Shown: positions 29,036-38,203 of the stretch, piece after piece
Numbering within the stretch: the stretch's first letter is position 1
Layout of the letters: every line of letters begins with the position of its first letter
Assembly (NCBI GenBank): GCA_021647505.1
Contig: JAKIUN010000017.1
Span: forward strand, 1 to 59,673
DNA length: 59,673 nt
Direction: 5' to 3'
Source: Gammaproteobacteria bacterium
GTDB lineage: Bacteria; Pseudomonadota; Gammaproteobacteria; SZUA-152
Notes under the pieces: model-generated
Seen by the model: only the letters and a program-made list of their open reading frames with translations
Database searches by the model: none
What the model was told of the DNA's origin: nothing
Program-made: the position numbers and the translations under genes

Positions 29036-29827
29036 TCAATGCAAGCTTGAATGGGTCATGTAGATAAGCAGCACACCGGCACCGATCAATGCGACCTGTT
29101 CCAGAGTAGCGCGGGCCTCGGCACGCTTGTGCAGGCCGGGGATCAGATCGGCCACGGCAATATAGATAAAACTGGAGGCTGCTACCGCCAACACGTAGGG
29201 CAACAGCTCTTGCATATCACTCAGGCTCCAGTAAGCCAAGAGCGCACCGACGATGGTGGTGAGACTGGACAAGACATTGAACAACAGTGCTTTAGTGCGT
29301 GAAAAACCACTGTGCAGCAACACCACGAAGTCACCCACTTCCTGCGGGATTTCGTGTGCAGCGATGGCCAGGGCGGTCACGATACCGAGGTGAATATCGG
29401 TGAGAAAGGCGGCGGTAATAAGCACGCCATCGACAAAATTGTGCAGGCCATCGCCGATAAGGATCATGGAGCCGGCGGCACGCTTGCCCTGTCCGTCTTG
29501 GCCGTGCCCAGCCAGAGAGTGGGCCTCACAGTGGTCAGAATGGCAATGGCGCCACAGCACCAGTTTTTCCAGCACAAAGAACGTCAGCAGACCCAGCAAC
29601 ACCGCGAGGAAGATGTCGTGAAAATCCTCCACCCCCGGCGACATCAGCGCATGAGGCAACAAACCAAGGAAGGCCGCCCCCAGCAACGAACCGATAGCGA
29701 AGCTGACCAAGTGCGGCACCAATCGCGAACGCACCGAGGCCGGTAGCAGCAGGAAGCTGGCGGCTACCAGCACACTGAGCACACCGCCCAGCAGACTGAA
29801 GATGATAATCCAAGTGAGAAGACTCAT
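29036..29827 (-). CDS. ZIP-family metal transporter
   Basis: 263 residues with eight membrane helices. The metal-site helices carry LIGDGLHNFVDGVLI and ALAIAAHEIPQEVGDFV, the HNFxDG and HEIPQE motifs of ZIP transporters. A His-rich loop (WRHCHSDHCEAHSLAGHGQ) between helices 3 and 4 is typical for zinc binding. It likely takes up Zn2+ or another divalent cation. It is 22 bp upstream of gcvR. Metal specificity is not readable. Confidence 0.9.
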   Translation of the reverse strand: MSLLTWIIIFSLLGGVLSVLVAASFLLLPASVRSRLVPHLVSFAIGSLLGAAFLGLLPHALMSPGVEDFHDIFLAVLLGLLTFFVLEKLVLWRHCHSDHCEAHSLAGHGQDGQGKRAAGSMILIGDGLHNFVDGVLITAAFLTDIHLGIVTALAIAAHEIPQEVGDFVVLLHSGFSRTKALLFNVLSSLTTIVGALLAYWSLSDMQELLPYVLAVAASSFIYIAVADLIPGLHKRAEARATLEQVALIGAGVLLIYMTHSSLH

Positions 29828-30041
29828 AAAATACGGGGTACCTAGGGTTTGTGGCGAGACATTTTAACCTAGTGCCAGCCCGAAAACCCATGAAACAAGC
29901 CACGGTTTTGGGCGAAGCTAATTCACCTATTGACTATAAGGATATAATGGCGTATTTTGAGAGGTGCTTCAGTACCATTGGACAACCTTGTACAGGTTTT
30001 ACGAAATCCCGGCCAGCATCTGCCCTGCCGCACGACAGTTA

Positions 30042-30660
30042 AATCACCCCCGGCAAAGCCGGGGGCTTATTGGGTGAGCGCCTCAAAGGCGCCATAAAAC
30101 CATGAGCCGCCCAAGGCGGCTGGCGCTTTCTACAAATCAATCTTCATCTGATCGTACCGTTCGTCCTCTGCTTCTTGGTTACGGATGTAGGCCTTAACCA
30201 TCTCCTCATCCAACCCCACTGTCGATACAAAATACCCGCGAGCCCAGAAGCTTTCACCGGTGAAATTTCGGCGACGACCTCCAAACTGCCGAGCTATCTG
30301 TATCGCACTCTTGCCTTTGATGTATCCGACAACATTCGATACCGCATACTTTGGCGGTATACTGATGCAAAGATGAACATGATCTGGCATCAAGTGCCCT
30401 TCCACGATTTTCGATTCCTTACGACTGGCCAAATCATGGAATATATCCCCAAGATGCTTCCGTAATTCCCCAAATATCCGCGACTTCCTCCGTTTCGGAA
30501 TAAATACAACGTGATACTTACAGTCCCATCTTGTATGACTCAAACTCTGATATTCTTTCATTTGTAAATCTCCTTCTCTTGGTCGAGTTCGGAGATTTAC
30601 AATGACCGCGGTATAGGTCAAACCTTTGGGAGTCACCCCGGCAGAGCCGGGGGATTACCT
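30042..30660 (-). mobile_element. IS200/IS605-type insertion sequence
   Basis: A single-gene element bounded by subterminal hairpins rather than inverted repeats: CCCCCGGC-AAA-GCCGGGGG near 30047-30065 and CCCCGGCAGAGCCGGGG near 30637-30654. Further stem-loops (GCGCC-TCAAA-GGCGC) lie near 30079-30093. It encodes only a Y1 transposase and no TnpB. It lies just downstream of the AT-rich sulfhydrylase gene. End positions are approximate because this family makes no target duplication. Confidence 0.75.
30130..30561 (-). CDS. tnpA: IS200-type Y1 transposase TnpA
   Basis: 143 residues from the ATG at 30561, with GGAG 8 bp upstream. MKEYQSLSHTRWDCKYHVVF is the usual opening. The HUH pair is in MPDHVHLCISIPP and the catalytic Tyr is in KGYF/ARGYFVSTVGLDEE. 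The Y1 enzyme cuts and joins single-stranded DNA at hairpin ends. The gene is intact. Confidence 0.93.
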   Translation of the reverse strand: MKEYQSLSHTRWDCKYHVVFIPKRRKSRIFGELRKHLGDIFHDLASRKESKIVEGHLMPDHVHLCISIPPKYAVSNVVGYIKGKSAIQIARQFGGRRRNFTGESFWARGYFVSTVGLDEEMVKAYIRNQEAEDERYDQMKIDL

Positions 30661-30667
30661 CACTGAT

Positions 30668-31954
30668 TTAAACCACTTCTAACGCTTGACTAACATCCGC
30701 TAAAATATCTTCAATATTCTCAATACCGACAGAAATTCTTATTAGATCAGCACTAACGCCAGCGGCAGCTAATTCGTTCTCGTTTAATTGGCGATGCGTA
30801 GTTGATGCAGGGTGGCAAGCTAGTGATTTTGTATCACCTATATTGACTAAACGCAAAATCATTTGCAAGGCGTCTATAAATTTACCCCCAGCTTCTTTAC
30901 TACTGACTTTGTCATTGCCTTTAATACCAAAACTTATTATACCTGATGCTTTACCACCGGTGATTTTCTGACATACATCATAGTAAGGGCTGTCTTTTAG
31001 GGTTGCATAATTTACCCATGAAATTTTCTCATGATTTTGCAAGAAATCAGCTAATTTTTCTGTGTTTTCACAGTGCCTTTCCATGCGTAAGCCCAACGTC
31101 TCAAGCCCTTGTAATATCTGGAAAGAATTCATTGGAGAAATTGCTGCACCTGTATTTCGTAGCGGTACAACTCGGCAGCGACCGATATAAGCGGCAGCAC
31201 CTAATGCTTCGGTATACACCACACCATGGTAAGAGGGGTCAGGCTCATTTAGCATGGGAAAACGCTCTTTATTAGCTACCCAATCAAATTTACCAGAATC
31301 AATAATAACCCCGCCAATTGAGGTGCCATGACCACCGATATATTTGGTTAGTGAATGAATTATAATATCAGCACCAAAATTTATGGGCTTACATAAAAAA
31401 GGCGTAGCTACAGTGCTATCAACAATTAGAGGAATACCTCGCTTATGAGCAATTTCTGCCAACTTTTGAATATCAACAATATTACCTGCTGGATTACCAA
31501 TGGTTTCACAAAAAATAGCTTTAGTCTTATCATCAATGGACTTTTTAAAGGCATCAAAATCATCAGAAGAGATCATTTTAACTTCAATACCTTGCCGAGG
31601 GAATGTATGTGCAAATAGGTTATAAGTTCCTCCATACACCTGGCTAGTACTAAGGATATTATCACCTATCTGGCAAATGCACTGAATGGCATAAGTAATT
31701 GCTGCCATACCAGAAGCGACGACCAAACTAGCAACACCGCCTTCCATTGCGGCTAAACGCTGCTCCAACACATCGGTTGTGGGATTCATAATGCGAGTAT
31801 AGATATTCCCAGAAACTTTAAGATCAAATAGATCTGCACCATGTTGTGTGTCATCAAAGGTATAGGATGTTGTTTGATAAATAGGAACAGCTGCTGCTTT
31901 AGTTGTTTCTTCAGAGGTATAGCCATGGTGCAAAGCAAGTGATTCAAGTTTCAT
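30668..31954 (-). CDS. O-acetylhomoserine sulfhydrylase
   Basis: 428 residues, full length for the OAH/OAS sulfhydrylase (MetY) branch of the Cys/Met PLP enzymes. SLALHHGYTSEETTKAAAVP and IYTRIMNPTTDVLEQRLAAMEGG open the protein; the PLP lysine is in IIHSLTKYIGGHG; LRLVNIGDTKSLACHPASTTH is the conserved C-terminal block. It makes homocysteine from O-acetylhomoserine and sulfide. Base composition is markedly AT-richer than the neighbours. It starts 73 bp after an attC-like site and is followed by an IS200 element, suggesting acquisition, possibly as an integron cassette. Confidence 0.93.
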   Translation of the reverse strand: MKLESLALHHGYTSEETTKAAAVPIYQTTSYTFDDTQHGADLFDLKVSGNIYTRIMNPTTDVLEQRLAAMEGGVASLVVASGMAAITYAIQCICQIGDNILSTSQVYGGTYNLFAHTFPRQGIEVKMISSDDFDAFKKSIDDKTKAIFCETIGNPAGNIVDIQKLAEIAHKRGIPLIVDSTVATPFLCKPINFGADIIIHSLTKYIGGHGTSIGGVIIDSGKFDWVANKERFPMLNEPDPSYHGVVYTEALGAAAYIGRCRVVPLRNTGAAISPMNSFQILQGLETLGLRMERHCENTEKLADFLQNHEKISWVNYATLKDSPYYDVCQKITGGKASGIISFGIKGNDKVSSKEAGGKFIDALQMILRLVNIGDTKSLACHPASTTHRQLNENELAAAGVSADLIRISVGIENIEDILADVSQALEVV

Positions 31955-31982
31955 ACATTCTCCAAAATTATTTTTAGTTTAT

Positions 31983-32207
31983 TCAAAAATTTGTTTTTAT
32001 GTCTATTTCAGAATTCGCGTTTTTTTGCCTAACGACCAAGCTGTGCGGCGCAAACGAAGCATCAATATCAACAGTTACCTCCCATCCCTCTGAGGGAGGA
32101 AACTGCTGACGGATTAAATGATATTTTACTTCAAGCTGATACATTATTTTTAAGGCAACGCTCAACATACGGCATCCGCCGTATAACAAGAAAGTTTCCG
32201 CAAACAC
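31983..32207 (-). CDS. Small ORF, possible cassette gene
   Basis: Up to 74 residues. A start at the internal Met (MLSVALKIMYQLEVKYHL, 32168) is more protein-like than the TTG-type upstream start. The C-terminal part (EVTVDIDASFAPHSLVVRQKN) is encoded across the attC-like half-site. No family recognised. It lies between the integrase remnant and the sulfhydrylase gene, on the same strand as the latter, as a first cassette would. Confidence 0.35.
   Translation of the reverse strand: MFAETFLLYGGCRMLSVALKIMYQLEVKYHLIRQQFPPSEGWEVTVDIDASFAPHSLVVRQKNANSEIDIKTNF
32027..32051 (-). other. attC-like half-site
   Basis: On the minus strand GCGCCGCACAGC, then TTGGTC, then GTTAGGC. GTTAGGC fits the GTTRRRY core of integron attC sites and the GC-rich part resembles an attC stem. 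A matching RYYYAAC left half was not found, so this is a degenerate or partial site. Its orientation is right for a cassette gene read leftward. Confidence 0.35.
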
Positions 32208-32369
32208 CGTATAGCTCCCCTATACAGGATGATATCCGGCACTTGCAGTCTATTACTCCTTTCCTGATTTCGACAATACCCAGCAGACCATTGATTAACA
32301 AGCGTTATTCATATCGACACAAAATGCAAGGGTAATTATACGGCTTTTGCCTCGATATCATCGGTTTTG

Positions 32370-32401
32370 GCGTGCTATACGGCGATTGCCGTATAGCACG
32401 C
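32370..32401. repeat. Perfect 14-bp palindrome, GATT loop
   Basis: GCGTGCTATACGGC (32370-32383) pairs exactly with GCCGTATAGCACGC (32388-32401). The TATACGGC core recurs as a smaller palindrome at 32167-32184 and near 32205 and 32335. It lies between the small ORF and the integrase remnant. It could be a recombination or regulator site. Confidence 0.7.
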
Positions 32402-32462
32402 GGATATCAGTGCAAATTACGGCAGCATAGCTTGCTGATTAAAATGCCTTGGTTTTTCTTTA

Positions 32463-32660
32463 CAAAAGGATGTGAAAACAACACAAATCTATACCCATGT
32501 CTTGCAGCGCGGCGGGAATGCTGTGCGCAGCCCCCTGTCGCGTATGATGGGGTCTGTAGCGAACTGGACAGCAATTTCAAGTCAGGGGCACACCTCACGC
32601 CCAGGCAGCCTGGATAATGCGACATCTTCCTTGACAACTACCATAATCCGGGGAGCATAA
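32463..32660 (+). pseudogene. intI: Integron integrase (IntI), C-terminal remnant
   Basis: [18 protein letters not shown] then [12 protein letters not shown] is the very C-terminus of a tyrosine recombinase. It includes the catalytic Tyr (QIYTHV). GG..VRSPL is the end typical of integron integrases rather than XerC/XerD. Everything upstream is missing: no box I or core domain is found in the frame. The remaining frame runs on to a stop at 32660 through unrelated sequence. Orientation (+) is opposite to the genes on the left, as intI is to its cassettes. Confidence 0.7.
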
Positions 32661-32711
32661 TGCCACTCCCCGGATCCCACAACGTTTCATCAAGGCTACC
32701 TCAACCCGGCG

Positions 32712-33602
32712 TCAACGCCCAACGGGCAATAAAACACCGATGACCCGATCACCCCACACATGCATGCCCAGACCGGAAATAATCAACGCACTACCCAGCC
32801 AGATCTCCAGCGAGGGATGCTCGCCATTCAATACCAGGCCGATGATCAGCGCCAGCACTGGTGTCACCAGGGTGATCAATGCCACCCGGTTGGCCTCCAG
32901 GTGCTTCAACAGATAGAAATACAAGGTGAAGCCCAGCGCGGAACCGAACACACCAAGATACACCAACGCCATACCGGCCTGCGCACTGATATCCTCCGGC
33001 GCCGTGCCGTCATAAACCAACCAGGTCACAATGAACAGCGGCATAACTATAAAAAGACTACCACTGGTGACAGTCAGGCCCGGCAGACTGGCGCCCACCT
33101 GCTTCACCCATACACTGCTGAAACTGTGCAGAAAAACGGCGGCCAGCACGGCCAGCACACCCCACCAGACACGGCCTTCGAACAGGATGTCCGCGGCAAA
33201 AATGCTCAGCAGCCCACACAGACCCAGGGCCATGCCCAGCAGTTTGCCCGGCGTCAGACTCTTTTCTTGCAGCCACACGGCCGCAATCAATGCCGTCACC
33301 AGCGGGTTCAGCCCAAACAGCACAGCGATCAGGCCCGACGGCATGAATTGCGCACCCCAGTAAACGCTGAGCATGCCGCCATAGATCCCCAGTCCGGCGG
33401 CCATATAGGTTCGTCGCGCCTCACGATGCCAGGGCAGGCCCGGCTTGAACAGTTGCAGCAAAATAGCGCACACCAGTGCACCCAGTGCCATGCGCCCGGT
33501 AATACCAAACAGATAACCCCAGCCTTCGCTGCTCCATTGAATCGCCAGTGGGGTGGTGGCCCAGATAAGGATCACCCCCAGGTATGCCGCTGGCACAGAC
33601 AT
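32712..33602 (-). CDS. EamA/DMT-superfamily transporter
   Basis: 296 residues with ten hydrophobic helices in two EamA repeats (LGVILIWATTPLAIQW... and WGVLAVLAAVFLHSFSSVW...). Proteins of this family export amino acids or metabolites; the substrate cannot be told. A GGAGAAA ribosome-binding site precedes the ATG. A long hairpin 63 bp upstream might be a terminator or an attenuator. Confidence 0.88.
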   Translation of the reverse strand: MSVPAAYLGVILIWATTPLAIQWSSEGWGYLFGITGRMALGALVCAILLQLFKPGLPWHREARRTYMAAGLGIYGGMLSVYWGAQFMPSGLIAVLFGLNPLVTALIAAVWLQEKSLTPGKLLGMALGLCGLLSIFAADILFEGRVWWGVLAVLAAVFLHSFSSVWVKQVGASLPGLTVTSGSLFIVMPLFIVTWLVYDGTAPEDISAQAGMALVYLGVFGSALGFTLYFYLLKHLEANRVALITLVTPVLALIIGLVLNGEHPSLEIWLGSALIISGLGMHVWGDRVIGVLLPVGR

Positions 33603-33664
33603 GTCTTTTCTCCTTTTGATTGTGCCTTATTGGATACACCAAAATGTCACCACCCCGAAAACGA

Positions 33665-33699
33665 CAAAGGCCGCAGATGTTTCCAGTCTGCGGCCTTTG
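33665..33699. terminator. Symmetric GC-rich hairpin
   Basis: CAAAGGCCGCAGA (33665-33677) pairs with TCTGCGGCCTTTG (33687-33699), with a 9-nt loop, and the flanks give TTTGTT on both strands. It may terminate transcription from the DUF3943 gene or act in the EamA leader. The remainder of the 33603-33910 gap shows no gene. Confidence 0.55.
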
Positions 33700-33910
33700 T
33701 TGAATTCGGAATGTGCGAGTAATAATTACTGCCGATGAATTCTCCCTGACACGCAGACGGGCGATAGCTTGGCTGCCCAGCGGGACATCCAGACAATCTT
33801 GGTTCGGTGCAGTGCGTGGTGAGAATTCATGGGTTTCAGTGTGGTGTCCACAGCTGCGGCTGTCAACAGGGACGGGTAAAAAAAGCAAAATAGGCAGTCA
33901 CTATTCGACA

Positions 33911-34822
33911 TTACCAACGCATCTCCAGAGACAGACCCAGATAAGCTGCCTGTTGCCTATAGCTGTTTATCGGCGCAGCAGGTGCAGACCAACTTCCGTT
34001 GGGTGAGACCGGTGAAACAAGCCTGGGCGCCATAGTCTGAATCTTTATCCGTGTGTCGATGCCAAGCAGTCGGTCCACCTGATGATTGATAGCCCCAAAC
34101 GGGTCGGTCAACACCAGGAGGGTCTTGTCACCCCAGCCCAGTGCACTGCGGTCTTGCTTGATGCCATCGCGCACACTTTCGAAGTACATGCCCAGCAGGG
34201 AGCCCAGAGTCGGCGTGACAATGAGATCCTGAATTGATGGCTGTTCAAAAAAGGCCTCGGCGCCAAATTCAAACAGGGAGGACTGCAGTACGGAAAACCA
34301 GAAGGCACCGGTACGGCTCAGGCCCCGTTCCCGGCCGCGTGTATAGTACGTCGCACCCCAGTAGGGGTGCAGGATGTAATTGATGTAGGCATCGTCGGTA
34401 TCCCACGCAGGTTCCTTGACGTGATCACGCCATTTTTTCAGCTGGTTGTTCTCTTTTTTGCTGTCCGACCAACCCGAAAACTCATCCGGCAATACATAGA
34501 TGACGCCAATGGCCGCCCACTGCAGGCCAAAAAAATAATAGGTGTCCCTCCTCAAGCCCCGCCAGTCCGGCTCACTCTGACGGGGAGCGGCCAACGACCA
34601 GGGCATGTACTGTACCGATACATTCTCCGGGGTGGGTTTCTCGCCACCTTCAGCAAGTGCCAGCAGGACGCCTCGCGAGGTGTTGATCTGCAATCCATCC
34701 ATGTAGGAAACATGGAGTAAGGGCCGCAGCGGGGACTCGTCGGTTTCTCTCCCCCAGGACAACAGTGGCAATAACAATAATAGCAGGGTGGAAAATACGC
34801 GCATGATCATAGGTGTATTCAA
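33911..34822 (-). CDS. DUF3943 exported protein
   Basis: 303 residues. A signal peptide is followed by a domain with [51 protein letters not shown], the conserved core of DUF3943. No function is known; the pattern suggests a membrane-associated or outer-membrane protein. Its start overlaps the orn stop by 4 bp, so the two are probably cotranscribed. The Met at residue 7 gives an alternative start closer to the signal peptide. Confidence 0.8.
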   Translation of the reverse strand: MNTPMIMRVFSTLLLLLLPLLSWGRETDESPLRPLLHVSYMDGLQINTSRGVLLALAEGGEKPTPENVSVQYMPWSLAAPRQSEPDWRGLRRDTYYFFGLQWAAIGVIYVLPDEFSGWSDSKKENNQLKKWRDHVKEPAWDTDDAYINYILHPYWGATYYTRGRERGLSRTGAFWFSVLQSSLFEFGAEAFFEQPSIQDLIVTPTLGSLLGMYFESVRDGIKQDRSALGWGDKTLLVLTDPFGAINHQVDRLLGIDTRIKIQTMAPRLVSPVSPNGSWSAPAAPINSYRQQAAYLGLSLEMRW

Positions 34823-35376
34823 TCCTGCAGGGGCAACCGAATAAAGGTGTCCCGGTAATATTTCAGTTCATTGATGGAATCGCGGATATCGTCCATGGCC
34901 AGATGGCTGGATTCCTTTTTAAACCCCTTGTAGACCTCTGGTGACCAACGCCGCGCCAGTTCTTTCAGTGTGCTTACGTCCAGATTCCGGTAGTGGAAAA
35001 ACGCCTCCAGCGTCGGCATGCAGCGGGCCATGAAGCGACGATCCTGGCAGATACTGTTGCCGCACATGGGCGACTTCCCCGCCGGCACGTACTGTTGCAG
35101 AAAAATAAGGGTCTGGCGCTCGGCCTCGGCCTCATCGATACGGCTGTTTTTCACTCGCTCCACCAGACCCGAGCCGCCGTGCTGTTGGGTGTTCCACTCG
35201 TCCATACCGGCCAGTACATCATCGCTTTGATGGATGGCCATCATCGGGCCTTCGGCGAGGATATTCAGCTCGCTGTCGGTGACAATTGTCGCAATTTCGA
35301 TGATGACATCGCCCTGTGTATCCAGTCCGGTCATCTCCAGATCGATCCAGACGAGATTATTGGCATCCTGACTCAT
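34819..35376 (-). CDS. orn: Oligoribonuclease
   Basis: 185 residues from the ATG at 35376. [12 protein letters not shown] holds the DEDD motif [17 protein letters not shown] and [17 protein letters not shown] hold the others. Orn degrades 2-5-mer RNA and pGpG, the breakdown product of cyclic-di-GMP. The open frame extends 24 codons upstream without homology. Common neighbour of rsgA, here divergent from it. Confidence 0.96.
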   Translation of the reverse strand: MSQDANNLVWIDLEMTGLDTQGDVIIEIATIVTDSELNILAEGPMMAIHQSDDVLAGMDEWNTQQHGGSGLVERVKNSRIDEAEAERQTLIFLQQYVPAGKSPMCGNSICQDRRFMARCMPTLEAFFHYRNLDVSTLKELARRWSPEVYKGFKKESSHLAMDDIRDSINELKYYRDTFIRLPLQD

Positions 35377-35753
35377 TGCTACCGCCCCCGATGATTCAAA
35401 GGCGCAGATAATAGCAAAAACAGGCACAAATCGCCTTTCTCTCACCACGCTGATCGACTAAACCGGCACTTTATGTGCAATAATCACGTAATTAAAGTGT
35501 ATCAAAGTGTATCAAAGTGCATGAAGTGCCACACAAACGAGCGCAGAAATAACCCCACAGAATGAACATCTCCCTAAAATGGCGCATGATCAGCCGCCTC
35601 ATCGACACCCAGCTCATGCAGCCCTTCATCACTGCCCGCGTCACCAGGCCGTTTTCCGTCCCCAGGGCCAGGACGCCGTGATCCTTCTGAAGCGGAATTT
35701 CTGCATATTCCCTGCTATGCCATGATCCCCTGCCCATGTGCCTGCGTTAGCGC
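35377..35753. other. Divergent intergenic region with short tandem repeat
   Basis: Between orn and rsgA. At 35494-35521 the 10-bp unit AAAGTGTATC is repeated about 2.7 times, next to ATGAAGTG. No tRNA or recognised gene; a 39-codon frame from 35562 has no family I know. Confidence 0.4.
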
Positions 35754-36761
35754 ATGAGCAAGCGTAAACTGAACCGCCGCCAGGCTTGGCGAGCGGAAAA
35801 GATCCAGCAGGAACGCCGCACACGCGCCGAAAAAAAGACCACAAAGCTCAGTCAGCAATTGGAAGGCTGCGAACTCGGCCCGGAACAACCGGGACGCGTC
35901 ATTACCCGCTACGGCGCCAGCGTCGACCTGGAAGACAACAATGGTCGCATCCATCGCTGCCTGCTGCGTCAAAACATGCCCTCGCTGGTCTGCGGTGACC
36001 GTGTTATCTGGCAGGAAGCCAGCACGGGCAATGGCGTGGTGGTGGCCATGGAACCGCGCAAGACCCTGCTGGAACGCCCCAATGCCGATGGCCACCTGAA
36101 ACCGGTCGCCGCCAACATCGATCAGATTCTGGTCGTGGCCGCACCGCTGCCGGCACTGGATCTGGGCCTCATCGACCGCTACCTGGTGGCCGCCGAGCTA
36201 ACCGGTATCCCGCCAGTGCTGCTAATCAATAAGATCGACCTGCTCGACGATGAACTGCTGGGCTTTATGCACAGCCGCGTCGCCGTTTACAGCGAGATAG
36301 GCTACCCGGTGCTGTTCGCCAGCGCCTATCAGGAACAAGGACTGGAGGCGCTGAGAGAGCGCTTGAAAAACCATACAAGTATCTTCGTCGGCCAGTCCGG
36401 GGTCGGCAAGTCGTCACTGATCAACGCCCTGATGCCGGGGCAGGACATCCGCGTCGGCGAACTCTCCGATGCCAGTGGCCTTGGCAGGCACACCACCACC
36501 ACCACCGTGCTCTACCACTTCCCCGAAGGTGGCGAACTCATCGACTCCCCCGGCGTGCGCGCCTTTGGCCTCGACCACGCCACACGCAACCAGATCGCTG
36601 ACGGCTTCCTTGAATTCCGTCCCTACCTTGGCCAGTGCAAATTCAACGATTGCCGCCACCAAGTAGAACCCGGCTGCGCCATGCAGGCAGCCATCAAGGA
36701 AGGTGCGATCCGACCGGAACGCTTCAAGAGTTATTTGCAGATTGTCGAGTCGCTAAACTGA
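35754..36761 (+). CDS. rsgA: Ribosome small-subunit GTPase RsgA
   Basis: 335 residues. An OB-fold N-terminus with a basic lead (MSKRKLNRRQAWRAEKIQ), then the circularly permuted GTPase: G4 LLINKIDLLD, G1 FVGQSGVGKSSLIN, G3 DSPGV. A C-terminal zinc site CKFNDCRHQVEPGCAM follows. It assists late 30S maturation. The start codon directly follows the GC-rich leader. Confidence 0.96.
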   Translation: MSKRKLNRRQAWRAEKIQQERRTRAEKKTTKLSQQLEGCELGPEQPGRVITRYGASVDLEDNNGRIHRCLLRQNMPSLVCGDRVIWQEASTGNGVVVAMEPRKTLLERPNADGHLKPVAANIDQILVVAAPLPALDLGLIDRYLVAAELTGIPPVLLINKIDLLDDELLGFMHSRVAVYSEIGYPVLFASAYQEQGLEALRERLKNHTSIFVGQSGVGKSSLINALMPGQDIRVGELSDASGLGRHTTTTTVLYHFPEGGELIDSPGVRAFGLDHATRNQIADGFLEFRPYLGQCKFNDCRHQVEPGCAMQAAIKEGAIRPERFKSYLQIVESLN

Positions 36762-36870
36762 CCCGTCTGCTGGCGCAGCTCAGACGTAGGTTGGCATCGA
36801 TCCCCTGCACCTGTGCGGCAAACTGGAAAGACACCACATACCTCGAATGACTGTAGGATCGCTGTCAGCG

Positions 36871-38079
36871 CTACCAATTAACGTCACTCAAATTACGGGC
36901 CTTCTCCAACCCCCTGGCCTTGAAGAGGTTTTTCGCCCTGCTGAGATTGGCATCGAGAAAATTGGCGCCGCGAATATCGGCATCGAGAAAATCTACGCCA
37001 CGCAGGTCGGCGTCACGCAAATCAGCCGCCATCAGGCTGGCGCCAGCTAACACCGCATGCAGCAGTTTAACACCCTGCATCTTCGCATCACGAAAATGGC
37101 TGCCGCTATAATCGCCCTTGCTCAGCACGGCCCCTCGCAGGTCGGCCCAGGAAAAGCCACACCGTAGAGCAGTAACCTCAAACAGATTGGCCTTGCGCAG
37201 GTCGGCACCGGTGAAGTCGGCATCACTGATATTGGCACCACGCAGGCGGGCCGCGCGCATATCGCTTTCCGCCAACTTCGCCAGGTGCAGGTTTGCGCCA
37301 CGCAGATCCGCATTGCTCAGATCCGCCGAGGTGAGATCGGCCCCCTGCATATGCGCCTGACTGAAATTGGCCCATTCGAGATTGGCTCGCCGCAGGTTTA
37401 CCCCCTGCAGATCGGCCTGCTGAAAATTGATGCCTTCGAGATCCGTTGCTTCCAGGTTTGAACCCCGCAGCACCACATTGCTCAGATCCGAGCCACGAAA
37501 ATCCACCTCACGCAGATCCAGCCCGCCCAGGTTGGTTTCGCCCAGATAGACGTTGACGAATTTCGCCTCATAGAGCACAGCATCTTTCAATGTGATACGC
37601 CGCACCAAGGCACGATTAAAATTAGTGTTCTGCAGAGTCGCGCCGGTAAGGTCGGCGTCGTCAAGATCCGCACCGGTGAGATCTGCACCAGTGAGATCCG
37701 CACCACGTAGGTTGGCGCTGCGTAAGTCAGCGCCGGCAAGATTCGCCCCGGTGAGGTCGGCATCCTTCAAATTGGCACGAATTAACTTGGTTTCGCGCAG
37801 GTCAATGCCGGCCATATAGGCCTTGCTGAAGATCACGCCGCTCAGATTAAACCCACGCAACTCCAGATAGGCAAGATTCTGTTCCTGAAAGGTGGCGGAG
37901 CTCCGGTCACGCTGGCTGACCAGGGTGCGCACGACGTCCAGCTTGCTGACGGGGGCCTTGAAGCGGCTGTCATCCAGAGGGACATCCATGCCAGCGCAAC
38001 CGACCAGCAGCAACAAAGCTAGGAGCAGGAGGCAAAGGCCGATAAATCTTTGGCCACACACACCGAGATCTGTACGCAT
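36871..38079 (-). CDS. Pentapeptide-repeat lipoprotein
   Basis: 402 residues from the ATG at 38079. A lipoprotein signal ends LLLLVGC near residue 28. From about residue 75 almost the whole protein is A(D/N)LxX repeats (LTGANLAGADLRSANLRGADL and so on), enough for a long right-handed beta-helix. No catalytic domain is seen. Lipid-anchored pentapeptide proteins are uncommon; the helix may serve as a scaffold or mimic nucleic acid. No clear ribosome-binding site; a TTG at 38154 is an alternative start without a better signal peptide. Confidence 0.85.
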   Translation of the reverse strand: MRTDLGVCGQRFIGLCLLLLALLLLVGCAGMDVPLDDSRFKAPVSKLDVVRTLVSQRDRSSATFQEQNLAYLELRGFNLSGVIFSKAYMAGIDLRETKLIRANLKDADLTGANLAGADLRSANLRGADLTGADLTGADLDDADLTGATLQNTNFNRALVRRITLKDAVLYEAKFVNVYLGETNLGGLDLREVDFRGSDLSNVVLRGSNLEATDLEGINFQQADLQGVNLRRANLEWANFSQAHMQGADLTSADLSNADLRGANLHLAKLAESDMRAARLRGANISDADFTGADLRKANLFEVTALRCGFSWADLRGAVLSKGDYSGSHFRDAKMQGVKLLHAVLAGASLMAADLRDADLRGVDFLDADIRGANFLDANLSRAKNLFKARGLEKARNLSDVNW

Positions 38080-38203
38080 TAATAGGGTGAGATGCGCGCT
38101 TTTGTCCCCACGGAAAACCGGGACGGTTGTTCGCTTATTGTCCCATATCGCCAAATCGCTTGATCCCTACTGTTTTACTACGAAGATAAAGTATACCACG
38201 CTG

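Noticed and set aside
30042-30660. REP-associated tyrosine transposase (RAYT)
   Set aside because: The protein and subterminal hairpins fit an ordinary IS200 TnpA, and the hairpins do not match the dispersed palindromes of the window.
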